From Heliorestis convoluta (GTDB lineage: Bacteria > Bacillota > Desulfitobacteriia > Heliobacteriales > Heliobacteriaceae): 64,000 bases of DNA. The position numbers and the translations under genes were made by a program. A model generated the notes under the pieces. The model did not search any database. It saw only the letters and a program-made list of their open reading frames with translations, and had not been told where the DNA came from. This document shows, piece by piece, positions 26,036 through 35,007 of this stretch. The stretch lies in contig NZ_CP045875.1 in NCBI RefSeq assembly GCF_009649955.1, positions 2,984,001-3,048,000 of the forward strand, written 5' to 3'. Positions within the stretch are counted from its first letter, which is position 1. Each line of letters starts with the position of its first letter.

Positions 26036-27325
26036 TCATTCTTTCTGATCCCTTTTCCCTCTCCATTTGGAAATCCACCGCTCTAAAGGTCCATTGGTAG
26101 CAATTTTTACTTGTGCTGGCTCGGTCTCGTCCGGTGCTGCGATAATACCAACGGGTTCGTTCCACTTTTTCTCGACTCTTTTGCTGCGCCAGACGCCTTC
26201 ATTTTTTCCACCAGGTAAAAAATCCACTTCTACGTAAAGAGGCGATGTAGATAGAGCCATGGTCAGATCGCTTCTTGTTTTTACATCATAGCCGTTCACA
26301 CGACCAATGATATCACCAGTCTGTAGACCTAGCTTTTGGGCTGGTGAGCCTTCAGCGATAGAAAGAATACGCAAACCCCAAGGTGAGGAGTTAAAGTAGG
26401 GCTTGCCACTTAGTTCTCGTCGCTGGGTCCACAAGATGAGTGCTTCATGGCCAAGGGGGCCAAATAGAGCGGCTAAGATGGCCAGAGAAGGCGCGAAAGA
26501 GGCCAAAAGAGCAAGGCCTAACAGAATGAGGCTGTACAAACCAAGCATGAAAGCAGAAAGCCGCGAGTGCTCCCGAGGTGGCCTTGTAACAGCAAGATCG
26601 CCATAGCCAAGACCAGCTACAATCGGTAAGGGCACAAAGAGGAGCATATAACCTATTTCAGGCTCCATGGGAGGCGGTGCAATCAAGGGCCACCAGGAGG
26701 GCATGGCCATACCTGAAGTAGCCAAACCACTATCTTCTGGGATGGCGACCAAGGTGAGTACCATCAGTGGAATGGGCCAAAAACTTTGCAAATTATAGCC
26801 ACCCACGGTTGAGCCATTGCGATGAGCGATATAAACCGGTACAGAGCTGCGGTGACCAGTGAAGTAGATTAATAAGGCTTCCACCATATGCAAAATAGCG
26901 ACTAAGCCCATAATTTGAGCCACGCTTACGGCTTCCCAACCAAAGATAATGGCCACTAAAGAAATAATGCCACCTGCATAAGCAAAGCAAAGGTAACGCG
27001 TGTTAATCAGCATCAAAAGCAAGGCCACAGGCCAAAGGTAAAGAAAGCCTGCTTCTGTAATCGTAATGCCGAAAAAAATTAATAAAGATGAACCGATGAT
27101 GCCACCAAAGACGCCATAGACAATGGCAATTACGATGGGGCGCCAGGCGCTTTCTTGTTCGATGTGAAAAAGCTCTGCTTTCATTTTGGCCATGCGACGA
27201 TATTGCAGGGCTATGAGGAGCACAATGAGCCAAAACAAAGAAGGGTATTGGAAAGGCTGAGCAACCAGCAACCAAATACCCTGAAAAATCAATTCGAGCA
27301 TATTCCACAGGTTAAATGCTTCCAT
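26036..27325 (-). CDS. PDZ-domain membrane protein, MinJ-like
   Basis: 429 aa. Seven or eight hydrophobic segments in residues ~1-300, then one PDZ domain (PWGLRILSIAEGSPAQKLGLQTGDIIGRVNGYDV, residues ~310-390) and a basic tail. In Bacillus subtilis the topologically similar MinJ, which links MinD to DivIVA at division sites, lies beside ctpB and ftsEX, as here. I therefore infer a MinJ-like role, though sequence identity was not tested. ATG 27325. About 100 nt downstream of the ctpA reading-frame end. Confidence 0.7.
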   Translation of the reverse strand: MEAFNLWNMLELIFQGIWLLVAQPFQYPSLFWLIVLLIALQYRRMAKMKAELFHIEQESAWRPIVIAIVYGVFGGIIGSSLLIFFGITITEAGFLYLWPVALLLMLINTRYLCFAYAGGIISLVAIIFGWEAVSVAQIMGLVAILHMVEALLIYFTGHRSSVPVYIAHRNGSTVGGYNLQSFWPIPLMVLTLVAIPEDSGLATSGMAMPSWWPLIAPPPMEPEIGYMLLFVPLPIVAGLGYGDLAVTRPPREHSRLSAFMLGLYSLILLGLALLASFAPSLAILAALFGPLGHEALILWTQRRELSGKPYFNSSPWGLRILSIAEGSPAQKLGLQTGDIIGRVNGYDVKTRSDLTMALSTSPLYVEVDFLPGGKNEGVWRSKRVEKKWNEPVGIIAAPDETEPAQVKIATNGPLERWISKWRGKRDQKE

Positions 27326-27425
27326 TGTCTACAACCTGCCTAGTTTTATTTACGGCTAGAAGCTTCTATGCCACGCCTTGTCAAAACTCTTATCGAAATT
27401 CTTATCGAAGCTCTTATTGAATCTC

Positions 27426-28606
27426 TTATTGAATCTTCCCTTGTATGATCTCCAGTGCTTTTAGCTTTTGAATATCTTGTCTTTCATCTGCTTTTTCCAC
27501 ACTTAAGGGGTGATCGGTTCTGTTTTCTAGCTCCACAACGACATCGGGTTCAATACCGAGCTTGTGAATGTCATTTTCTTTTGGAGTAAGATATTTGGCT
27601 GTTGTTAGCTTGAGGCTGCCCCGCCATCAAGCTCCATCACCATTTGAACAATGCCTTTGCCAAAGGTTTTGGTGCCAACCAGTGTGCCTGTGCCGTTGTC
27701 TTTCACAGCGCCAGCTACAATTTCTGAGGCACTGGCTGAGCCACCATTAATCAGGATGACCAGCGGAAGCCCGATATAGTCACGGGTGCTATAGGCTGTT
27801 TCAGTGCCCTCTGAACGGTCAACAATGTGTACAACAGGCCCTTCGGGGATAAAGTTTGAGGCGATATCAACGGCGGAGTCTAACTCTCCACCAGGGTTAT
27901 CGCGTAAGTCAAGGATAATGCCTTTCGCGCCTTCATCCTTAAATCTACGCAAAGCGCGATCGACTTCGTTGGCTGCAATTTTGTTAAATTGGCTGATCTG
28001 AATGACACCAATTCGTTTGTCTTGTTCAGAAAAATCTGCTGTAACCACTGGAATTTGCACTTCTTCCCGAACAATGGTCATTTCATGAAACCCTTGTCCG
28101 TCTTCACGGAAGATGGTGAGGTGTACTTCTGAACCTTCGGGCCCTTTGATTTTTGAAACTGCTACATCTACATCCATGTCAGCCACATCTTCGCCATCTA
28201 CTTTAACGATGACGTCGCCAGCTCTTAATCCTGCTCGCTCGGCAGGACCACCTTTAATCGGTGATACAACAACAAGCTTGTTGACATCTCTTTTGCTGAC
28301 ATAGACGCCAATACCAGTGAAACTACCTTGAATTTGCTCAAAAAGCTGTTTGTACTGTTCTGGATCTAAGTAGCTAGAATAGGGGTCATTCAAGGAACCG
28401 ACAATGCCTTTCATCGCTCCATCTACAAGGGTGGAAAATGGAACAGGTTCCAGGTATTCTCGATTCACCAGGTGAACGACTTTGGCAAGTCGACCTAGGT
28501 GCTGATAGTTTGTTATTACCAAGGCGGCTAGTGTTGCTGTGGTCAGAATACTAATAGCAACAACGATCACCGCCAAAATGGTGAGGCCTCTACGACGTCC
28601 AGTCAA
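27426..28606 (-). pseudogene. ctpA: Carboxyl-terminal processing protease, frameshifted
   Basis: S41 protease with an N-terminal membrane anchor, PDZ domain (GIGVYVSKRDVNKLVVVSPI, AERAGLRAGDVIVKVDGEDV) and catalytic region (GGSASASEIVAGA with the nucleophile Ser; KTFGKGIVQ with Lys). The frame stops at 27605 after MELDGGAASS, but the +1 frame continues LKLTTAKYLTPKENDIHKLG and EPDVVVELENRTDHPLSVEK to a TAA at 27426. Restoring one C near 27616 would give a normal ~390-aa protein. TTG start 28606 after AAGGTGG. Catalytic residues precede the lesion. Confidence 0.88.
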
Positions 28607-28682
28607 TCACTTCAACCACCTTAATTCGGATTTCCTTCCCTTCTACTTCTATACGCAGTGCAGAAGGTTTGTATTCTTCCCT

Positions 28683-29867
28683 TTAGCGTCCGATGTAGGG
28701 CATTGGATTTACAGGGTGTCCCTTTTCTCGCACTTCAAAGTGCAGATGAGGACCTGTGCTCCAGCCCGTTGAACCAACAGCACCAATGCGCGCTCCTTTT
28801 TGTACCGTTTGGCCTTCGCGAACGCCGATGACAGACATATGAGCATATAAGGTTGAAGTCCCGCCACCATGATCGATAATTACAGTATTGCCATAACCGC
28901 CACTATTACCGGCAAATATAACTACGCCTGTCTGGGCCGCTAAAATGGGTGTGCCTGAAGAGGCGGCAAAATCGACACCCGTATGAAAGCGCTCTGTACG
29001 TAGAACAGGATGCATGCGCCCACCATAAGCCGAGGTCACTCTCGCATTATGAGGAAGTGGGAAAACCATAGGCCCTGAGCCCATTCTAGCTCTGTTTTGT
29101 TGAGCTTGTAGGTTTTGAATGATGCTTTGAAGCTGTCTAGAGGTTCGCTCTAGATCGTCAAGCATCTGCTCTACAACTTCTTTTTGCGATGTTACTTCTT
29201 GTAAAAGCCGCTGGTGTTCTTGGCTTTGTTCTACAAGACGTCTTTTTTCCGCTTCCGCATTGCTTTTTAGTGTATTGAGTTCATTTTTGCGAAATTCTAG
29301 ATCTGCTTTGTGCGCTGCGATGGCTCTTTCTTCTTCTTCAATCTGACGAATTAGCTTGGCGTCTTGCTCTACAATTTTTTCCATTAAGTCAAGACGGGTT
29401 AGAAAATCGACGATATGCGTTGCTTCAAGCAATACTTCTACATAAGAGACATTGCCGTTTATGTACATGTCTCGAATTCGCATTTTTAAGAGCCCCAATT
29501 GCTCTTCATGTCGCTGTTGTGCTGCTTCTAGTTCTTTTTGAGCTAGATTGATTTGTTTTTGTACCGTTTCCATTTGCTGATTCAATTCAGCAATCGCTCT
29601 TTCTGTCTGGGTAATCTCCCGAGCTACAATGTCAAGTCGTCCTAGAATGGTTCTTTCTTCTTGTTTCTTCGCAGCAAGTTCGCTGCGAGCTCTATCGATC
29701 TGTTGCTGTATCTGGTTCTGTTCTTGACGGCGCTGGGTCAGTTCATCGGCCATGGCAATGCCTTGCCCTTGATAGCCCAGCCCCGGAAGAAGCAAAGTAG
29801 ATAAGAGGGCTGTCCCTACAACAACGGCAACAAAACGACGGGATAGTGGATTTTTGGTGTTTTCCAT
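28683..29867 (-). CDS. Murein hydrolase activator, EnvC/M23 family
   Basis: About 394 aa. N-terminal signal/anchor (residues ~10-35), a long coiled coil (~40-255, heptads of E/Q/L) and a C-terminal M23 LytM domain (~275-394; HTGVDFAAS, HGGGTSTLYAHM, GWSTGPHLHFEVR with zinc-ligand H, D and HxH). EnvC-type proteins are activated by FtsEX to license septal wall cleavage; the gene directly follows ftsE-ftsX. GAAGGAG lies within the upstream extension, so ATG 29867 is the better start than TTG 29894. Confidence 0.92.
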   Translation of the reverse strand: MENTKNPLSRRFVAVVVGTALLSTLLLPGLGYQGQGIAMADELTQRRQEQNQIQQQIDRARSELAAKKQEERTILGRLDIVAREITQTERAIAELNQQMETVQKQINLAQKELEAAQQRHEEQLGLLKMRIRDMYINGNVSYVEVLLEATHIVDFLTRLDLMEKIVEQDAKLIRQIEEEERAIAAHKADLEFRKNELNTLKSNAEAEKRRLVEQSQEHQRLLQEVTSQKEVVEQMLDDLERTSRQLQSIIQNLQAQQNRARMGSGPMVFPLPHNARVTSAYGGRMHPVLRTERFHTGVDFAASSGTPILAAQTGVVIFAGNSGGYGNTVIIDHGGGTSTLYAHMSVIGVREGQTVQKGARIGAVGSTGWSTGPHLHFEVREKGHPVNPMPYIGR

Positions 29868-29917
29868 AGGGTTGTCATCGCTCCTTCTGTTCAATAAAAA
29901 GTGATTTTGAACGGAAG

Positions 29918-30805
29918 TTATACTTTTAAGAATTTGCGCAAAGAAATGGTACTGCCTAGAGCGCCTATACAGACACCCGTAAAGAGTAAAATCTGAGAAA
30001 TGGTTGTAAGAAAGTCAGCATCACTGCGCAAGGGGACAAAAGGAATGAAGGACTGGGCATAGGCAATTACTTTGGTATAAGTAAAAAATAGAAACAAAAC
30101 TGCAACGAGAGAACCAAAAAGACCAAGAAACATGCCTTCCAGTAAAAAAGGCCAGCGAATAAACCAGTTGGTAGCGCCGACATACTTCATAATGGTAATC
30201 TCTTTTTGCCTGGCAAAAACAGTAAGTCGAATGGTTGTAGAGATCAAAAAGACAGAAGCTGTCCCAATAAGCGCCATCACAGCAAGACCGCCCATGCGAA
30301 CCCAGTAGGTAAGGCTGAGGATTTGCTCTACAATGCCATGGCCATACCGTACTTTTTCCACGATGGCGTATTGCTCAATTTCTTCAGCCAGCGGTGCAAC
30401 ATCATGGGGATCACCCGCTTTAACACGATACATATCGGGCAAAGGATTCTCATTGCCTAAGACACGAAAATAATCGCTGTTATCACCGAGCTGCCTGCGC
30501 ATATTGGCCAAACCTTCTTCTTTGGAAACAAAGATGACTTCACTGACTTTATCGTTACTGCCAATGATTTCGCCAATGCTTCTGACTTCCCTCTCATCAG
30601 CGTCAATATGCAAGAATACTGCAATTTCTAGCTCTGATTCAATCGTTTCAGCCAGATGGTTTGAGTTCATGACAAGAACAAGCGACAAACCAAGAATCAG
30701 CAAAGAGACTGCGACGGTAGAAACAGAGGCCATGCTCATCCAACTGTTTTGCCACATTGAGCGGAAGGCTTCCCGGAAAATATAAAAGATGGTACGAATT
30801 TTCAT
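29918..30805 (-). CDS. ftsX: Cell division ABC permease FtsX
   Basis: 295 aa. One N-terminal transmembrane helix, an extracytoplasmic loop (ECD, ~50-165) and three C-terminal helices: the FtsX topology. It couples FtsE ATP hydrolysis to the periplasmic/extracellular hydrolase activator. The ATG at 30805 overlaps the ftsE stop as ATGA; the longer frame is rejected. Confidence 0.94.
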   Translation of the reverse strand: MKIRTIFYIFREAFRSMWQNSWMSMASVSTVAVSLLILGLSLVLVMNSNHLAETIESELEIAVFLHIDADEREVRSIGEIIGSNDKVSEVIFVSKEEGLANMRRQLGDNSDYFRVLGNENPLPDMYRVKAGDPHDVAPLAEEIEQYAIVEKVRYGHGIVEQILSLTYWVRMGGLAVMALIGTASVFLISTTIRLTVFARQKEITIMKYVGATNWFIRWPFLLEGMFLGLFGSLVAVLFLFFTYTKVIAYAQSFIPFVPLRSDADFLTTISQILLFTGVCIGALGSTISLRKFLKV

Positions 30806-31524
30806 GTGCCCTTGTCCTTCTCCTTCTCCCAATCCTTCTCTCTCTCATCCTTATAGCTTCCGCGTTCTTCATCTCTAACTATTTGACCGCCTTCAATGGC
30901 GATGACGCGCTGTCGCAAGGCATCTACAATGTCTCTAGCGTGGGTAGCCATAATAATTGTTGTCCCACGGCGATTGATCTGGAGCAAGAGATCCATAATA
31001 TCTGTGGCCGTTTGCGGATCTAAGTTCCCTGTTGGCTCATCAGCAATAATCAAAGCTGGCTCATTGACAATGGCTCTGGCAATTGAGACCCGTTGTTGCT
31101 CCCCACCGGAAAGCTGGTGAGGATAGAGGTTGGCTTTTTTCTCTAAGCCAACCATTTCTAAAACTTGAGGCACTCGATAGCGAATCATTTTGCCAGGGCT
31201 TTCTACAACTTCCATAGCAAAAGCAACATTGTCATAGACTGTCTTCTGCGGTAATAAGCGAAAATCTTGAAAGACCACACCCATCTGCCGTCGAAGCTGC
31301 GGTACTTCTTTTTCACGCATGCGAACTAGAGAGCGACCATTAAAGATGATCTGCCCTTCCGTCGGTGTCTCTTCTCGAAAAAGTAGTTTTATAAAGGTAG
31401 ACTTGCCGGCACCTGAAGGACCTACGAGAAAGACAAAGCTACCTTTCTGTATGCGTACATTCACATTCGCAAGGGCTTGAACTCCATTGGGATAGGTTTT
31501 CGAGACGTTGAACATCTGTATCAT
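30802..31524 (-). CDS. ftsE: Cell division ATP-binding protein FtsE
   Basis: 240 aa ABC ATPase: Walker A GPSGAGKST, Q-loop FQDFRLL, signature LSGGEQQRV, Walker B ALIIADEPTGNLD, H-loop MATHARD. The last ~20 residues are a strongly charged D/E/K tail (YKDEREKDWEKEKDK) beyond the normal ABC fold. First gene of the ftsE-ftsX-envC-ctpA-minJ-like cluster. In Bacillus FtsEX controls the CwlO hydrolase and sporulation. Confidence 0.94.
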   Translation of the reverse strand: MIQMFNVSKTYPNGVQALANVNVRIQKGSFVFLVGPSGAGKSTFIKLLFREETPTEGQIIFNGRSLVRMREKEVPQLRRQMGVVFQDFRLLPQKTVYDNVAFAMEVVESPGKMIRYRVPQVLEMVGLEKKANLYPHQLSGGEQQRVSIARAIVNEPALIIADEPTGNLDPQTATDIMDLLLQINRRGTTIIMATHARDIVDALRQRVIAIEGGQIVRDEERGSYKDEREKDWEKEKDKGT

Positions 31525-31953
31525 TTGTTACAACCTCCACATCAGGAGATCCTTCGACATAAATGCTTTATATCCTTTTCTTAAAAGCAAGAAATTGTAT
31601 CCTTTTGGGGAAATGGTTGAGAATGTAAGGCACAAAGGTTTAAAACCGTACATCAGAAATATTATAAAGCATTAAAGCGTCAAAATGGTTAAGAATCTTT
31701 CAAGAATACTAGATTCGAATATAAATAAACGTAAAAAAGCATGAAAAAAACCGTTAAGAGCAGGGAAAGCTGATTTTTCAAGAAAAAATCCCTCTTCCTC
31801 TGCATCTTGACGGTTTTTCTGCCTTTACATAGTTCTTTAACTTAAAAAGCCCTATTATTTTCCAATTATTTCCATGTCATTAGGGCCTATTGTCGCTTTC
31901 CTAGTAGTATTGTTGTCTTTAGAAGATTTACTTCCCTTTGCTTCTAAAGTACT
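31525..31953 (-). terminator. Intergenic region with tkt terminator (stem 31746-31818)
   Basis: A long stem (ACCGTTAAGA / TCTTGACGGT, flanked by A and T runs) closes the transketolase operon on the minus strand at 31746-31818. The rest (about 31530-31745) is AT-rich and presumably contains the ftsE promoter; I see TATAAT-like sequences near 31670 but no well-spaced -35. Confidence 0.75.
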
Positions 31954-32892
31954 TTATTGCTTACGAACAAGCGCTTTTTGGGCTGCTTCCACGATTTTTT
32001 TGGCTGTAAGTCCATACTTCTCCAAAAGGGCCGCAGGCGTGCCTGATTCACCGAAAGTATCTTGGAGACCGACTCGCTCTAGGGGAGCAGGGTATTTTTC
32101 TGCAAGTACTTCTGCAACGGCCGAACCGAGACCTCCAATAATGGAGTGCTCTTCAGCTGTGACGACAGCACCTGTTTTGCCAACGGAAGCCACGATGGCT
32201 TCGGCATCAATAGGTTTGATGGTGTGCAGGTTGAGCACTTCTGCGCCAATTCCTTGTTCTTGCAGTGCTTTGGCTGCTTCTAAGGCTTGGGCGACCATCA
32301 AGCCTGTGGCAATGATGGTGATGTCGCTGCCTTCTTGCATGGTAACAGCTTTGCCCCAAGTAAATTCATAATGATCTTCAAAGATAACAGGAACGGCAAG
32401 ACGACCTAAGCGTAAATAGACAGGACCGTTATGCGCTGCGGCCCAGCGGACAGCGGCGGCTGTTTCGATGGCGTCAGCAGGCACTACAACAGTCATGTTG
32501 GGAATGGAGCGCATAATCGAAATATCTTCTACGGTCTGGTGAGAAGCGCCATCTTCACCGACAGAGATGCCTGCGTGGGTCGCTGCAACTGTGACGGGCA
32601 GCTTGGGGTAAGCAATGGTGTTACGAATTTGTTCAAAAGCACGACCCGTCGCGAACATGGCAAAAGTACTGGCAAATGGAATTTTCCCAGCTGCAGCAAG
32701 GCCAGCCGCTGTACCCATAAGGTTTTGCTCGGCTATACCCATGTCGAAGAAACGGTCGCTGTGTTTTTTGGCAAAATCGATAGTTTTTGTTGATTTCGCC
32801 AGATCGGCGTCGAGTACGACGATGTCTTTATTTTCCTCTCCCAGTTGCGCCAACGTCTGACCGTAGGCGTCCCGGGTGGCAATTTTTTTCAT
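31954..32892 (-). CDS. tktB: Transketolase, C-terminal subunit
   Basis: 312 aa: pyrimidine-binding and C-terminal domains of a split transketolase (MKKIATRDAYGQTL, GIAEQNLMGTAAGLAAAGKIPF, HAGISVGEDGASHQTVEDISIMR). The E of AEQN activates thiamine diphosphate. Partners with the N-terminal subunit encoded immediately upstream. Together they shuttle two-carbon units in the pentose phosphate pathway. GGAGG lies 11 nt before ATG 32892; the frame extension overlapping tktA is rejected. Confidence 0.95.
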   Translation of the reverse strand: MKKIATRDAYGQTLAQLGEENKDIVVLDADLAKSTKTIDFAKKHSDRFFDMGIAEQNLMGTAAGLAAAGKIPFASTFAMFATGRAFEQIRNTIAYPKLPVTVAATHAGISVGEDGASHQTVEDISIMRSIPNMTVVVPADAIETAAAVRWAAAHNGPVYLRLGRLAVPVIFEDHYEFTWGKAVTMQEGSDITIIATGLMVAQALEAAKALQEQGIGAEVLNLHTIKPIDAEAIVASVGKTGAVVTAEEHSIIGGLGSAVAEVLAEKYPAPLERVGLQDTFGESGTPAALLEKYGLTAKKIVEAAQKALVRKQ

Positions 32893-32909
32893 TGTTTGCA
32901 AAACCTCCG

Positions 32910-33746
32910 TTACCCTAACTCTGCCATGGCTTTTTCGTATTGTTCGGCGTTGGGCGCGTTGCCATGCCAACCGACTTGATCTTCCATAAAGGAAACGCCT
33001 TTGCCTTTGATTGTTTTGGCTACGATGCAAGTTGGTTTGCCTTTGCTTTCTTTCGCCGTAGCAATGGCATTGAGGATTTGTGGTAGGTCATGGCCATCGA
33101 CTTCGAGAACATGCCAACCAAAAGCCTTGAATTTTTCTGCAATGGGGTGACAGGACATGACTTCTTCTATCGTTCCGTCAATTTGCAGTCCGTTGTAATC
33201 TACAAAGGCCGCTAGGTTATCCAGCTTGTAGTGCGCTGCGGCCATGGCAGCTTCCCAGATCTGGCCTTCTTGTAATTCGCCATCACCAAGAAGAGCCCAG
33301 ACGCGGCTTTCTTTTTGGTCGAGCTTGAAAGCCAAAGCCATGCCAAGCGCGGCAGAAAGACCTTGTCCTAAGGAACCTGTTGACATATCAACGCCAGGAA
33401 CTTTTTTCATATCAGGGTGACCTTGTAGAAAATGGTCGATTTTCCGTAAGTTTTTGATCTCTTCCACGGGGAAAAATCCTTTTTCAGCAAGGGCTGCATA
33501 TAGGACGGGGGCGGCGTGGCCTTTGCTAAGTACGAAACGATCGCGGTCAGGCCACTTTGGGTTTTGAGGGTCTACTTTTAATTCGGAGAAAAAAAGAGCC
33601 GAAACGATTTCAGCCGCTGACAAAGACCCTCCGGGATGTCCGCTTCCGGCGGCATGGGTCATTGTGATAATATGACGGCGAATCTTTCGGGCTTTGTCTT
33701 CCAAATTTTGCAACAGGTCTGGTTGGACCGTGCTTTTTTCGTTCAT
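32910..33746 (-). CDS. tktA: Transketolase, N-terminal subunit
   Basis: 278 aa: thiamine-diphosphate-binding half (HAAGSGHPGGSLSAAEIV; GDGELQEGQIWEAAMAAAHYKLDN, with the GDG..N ThDP motif). Split transketolases of this type are common in Clostridia and archaea. ATG 33746. The pair forms a two-gene operon with a strong terminator downstream. Confidence 0.95.
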   Translation of the reverse strand: MNEKSTVQPDLLQNLEDKARKIRRHIITMTHAAGSGHPGGSLSAAEIVSALFFSELKVDPQNPKWPDRDRFVLSKGHAAPVLYAALAEKGFFPVEEIKNLRKIDHFLQGHPDMKKVPGVDMSTGSLGQGLSAALGMALAFKLDQKESRVWALLGDGELQEGQIWEAAMAAAHYKLDNLAAFVDYNGLQIDGTIEEVMSCHPIAEKFKAFGWHVLEVDGHDLPQILNAIATAKESKGKPTCIVAKTIKGKGVSFMEDQVGWHGNAPNAEQYEKAMAELG

Positions 33747-33842
33747 GGTGCAGATTACCTCCTGTCAAACGTCTCGACATTATTCTGCACCGTTTTGTCG
33801 AATCCCTGCATGATAGGGCGAAAAAGTTTATGCTTTTTAGGC

Positions 33843-34947
33843 TTAAACTTTTTTCGCAGCCCAGGCCAAGTAGGTAGATATAAAGGGTTCTAGATCGCCG
33901 TCCATAACGGCGTGGACGTTGCCCACTTCGGCGTTCGTTCGATGGTCTTTCACCATGTTATAGGGGTGAAAGACGTAGGAGCGAATTTGACTGCCAAAGG
34001 CAATGTCTTGTTGGTCTCCTTTGAGCTTGTTGTATTCTTCGGCTTGTTTTTGTCGTTCTCGCTCAAAGAGTTTGGCTTGCAGCATTTTCATGGCTCTGGC
34101 TTTGTTCTGGATCTGGGAGCGTTCGTTTTGGCACGCTACGATGACGCCCGAGGGAAGGTGGGTGATGCGGACGGCAGAGTCTGTCTTATTGACGTGCTGT
34201 CCACCGGCACCACCGGCTCGAAAGGTGTCGATTTTCAAGTCTTCGGGGTTGATTTGGATTTCTATGTCGTCGCTCACTTCAGGGAGTACTTCAACGGAGG
34301 CAAAAGAGGTGTGGCGGCGACCAGAGGCATCAAAAGGAGAAAGGCGAACGAGACGGTGAACGCCCATTTCTCCTTTGAGATAGCCGTAGGCGTTTTCTCC
34401 TGTGATGGCGAGAGTGGCTGATTTGGTGCCTGCTTCTTCACCAGCAAGGTAGTCTAAGACTTGTACTTTATAGCCTTCTCCTTCTGCCCAACGCATGTAC
34501 ATACGCATCAGCATATCGTTCCAGTCCATGGCTTCTGTGCCGCCGGCGCCGGCGTGTAGAGTGAGCAAGGCGTTGTTACGGTCATAAGGCCCGTTCAACA
34601 AGAGGGTTAGGTGCCAGCGCTCTAGTTCGGCTTTGATTTCTTCGATGCCTTTTTGCACTTCGTCGACAATGCTTTCGTCCTCTTCTTCGGCGCCTAGTTC
34701 GCGGAGGACTTGGAGGTCTTCCCAGCGCTGGTATAAGTCCTGATAGGCTTTTTCTTTTTCTTTCAGTCCATTTAATTCTTGCATGATTTTCTGGGCTTCT
34801 TCAGGGTCGTCCCAGAATGCAGGGTCAAGGATGATTTGCTCTAGTTCAGCGATCCGTGCTTCCTTTGAAGCGAGGTCAAAGTGAATCCCTCAGTTCATAC
34901 AAAGGCGTCTCCAGTTCGGCCAGGTCTTTTTTCAATTCTGAAAACAA
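33843..34947 (-). CDS. prfB: Peptide chain release factor 2 (programmed +1 frameshift)
   Basis: Recognises UGA/UAA stops. The upstream frame begins at TTG 34947 (GGGAG 10 nt before) and encodes 23 codons ending CTT TGA (stop 34878-34876). A +1 slip at CTT-T-GAC enters the long frame that runs to 33843, giving about 367 aa, the normal RF2 length. An internal Shine-Dalgarno-like AGGGA precedes the slip. The SPF tripeptide (RLSPFDASG) and the GGQ peptidyl-release motif (RAGGAGGQHVNKTDSAV) are present. Follows secA by 60 nt, the usual Firmicute order. Confidence 0.96.
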
Positions 34948-35007
34948 GCTTCTATGTCTCCCTTCGAATTTGGGGCTACCCACAAAGATAGAGGGTACAG
35001 CAAGTTT

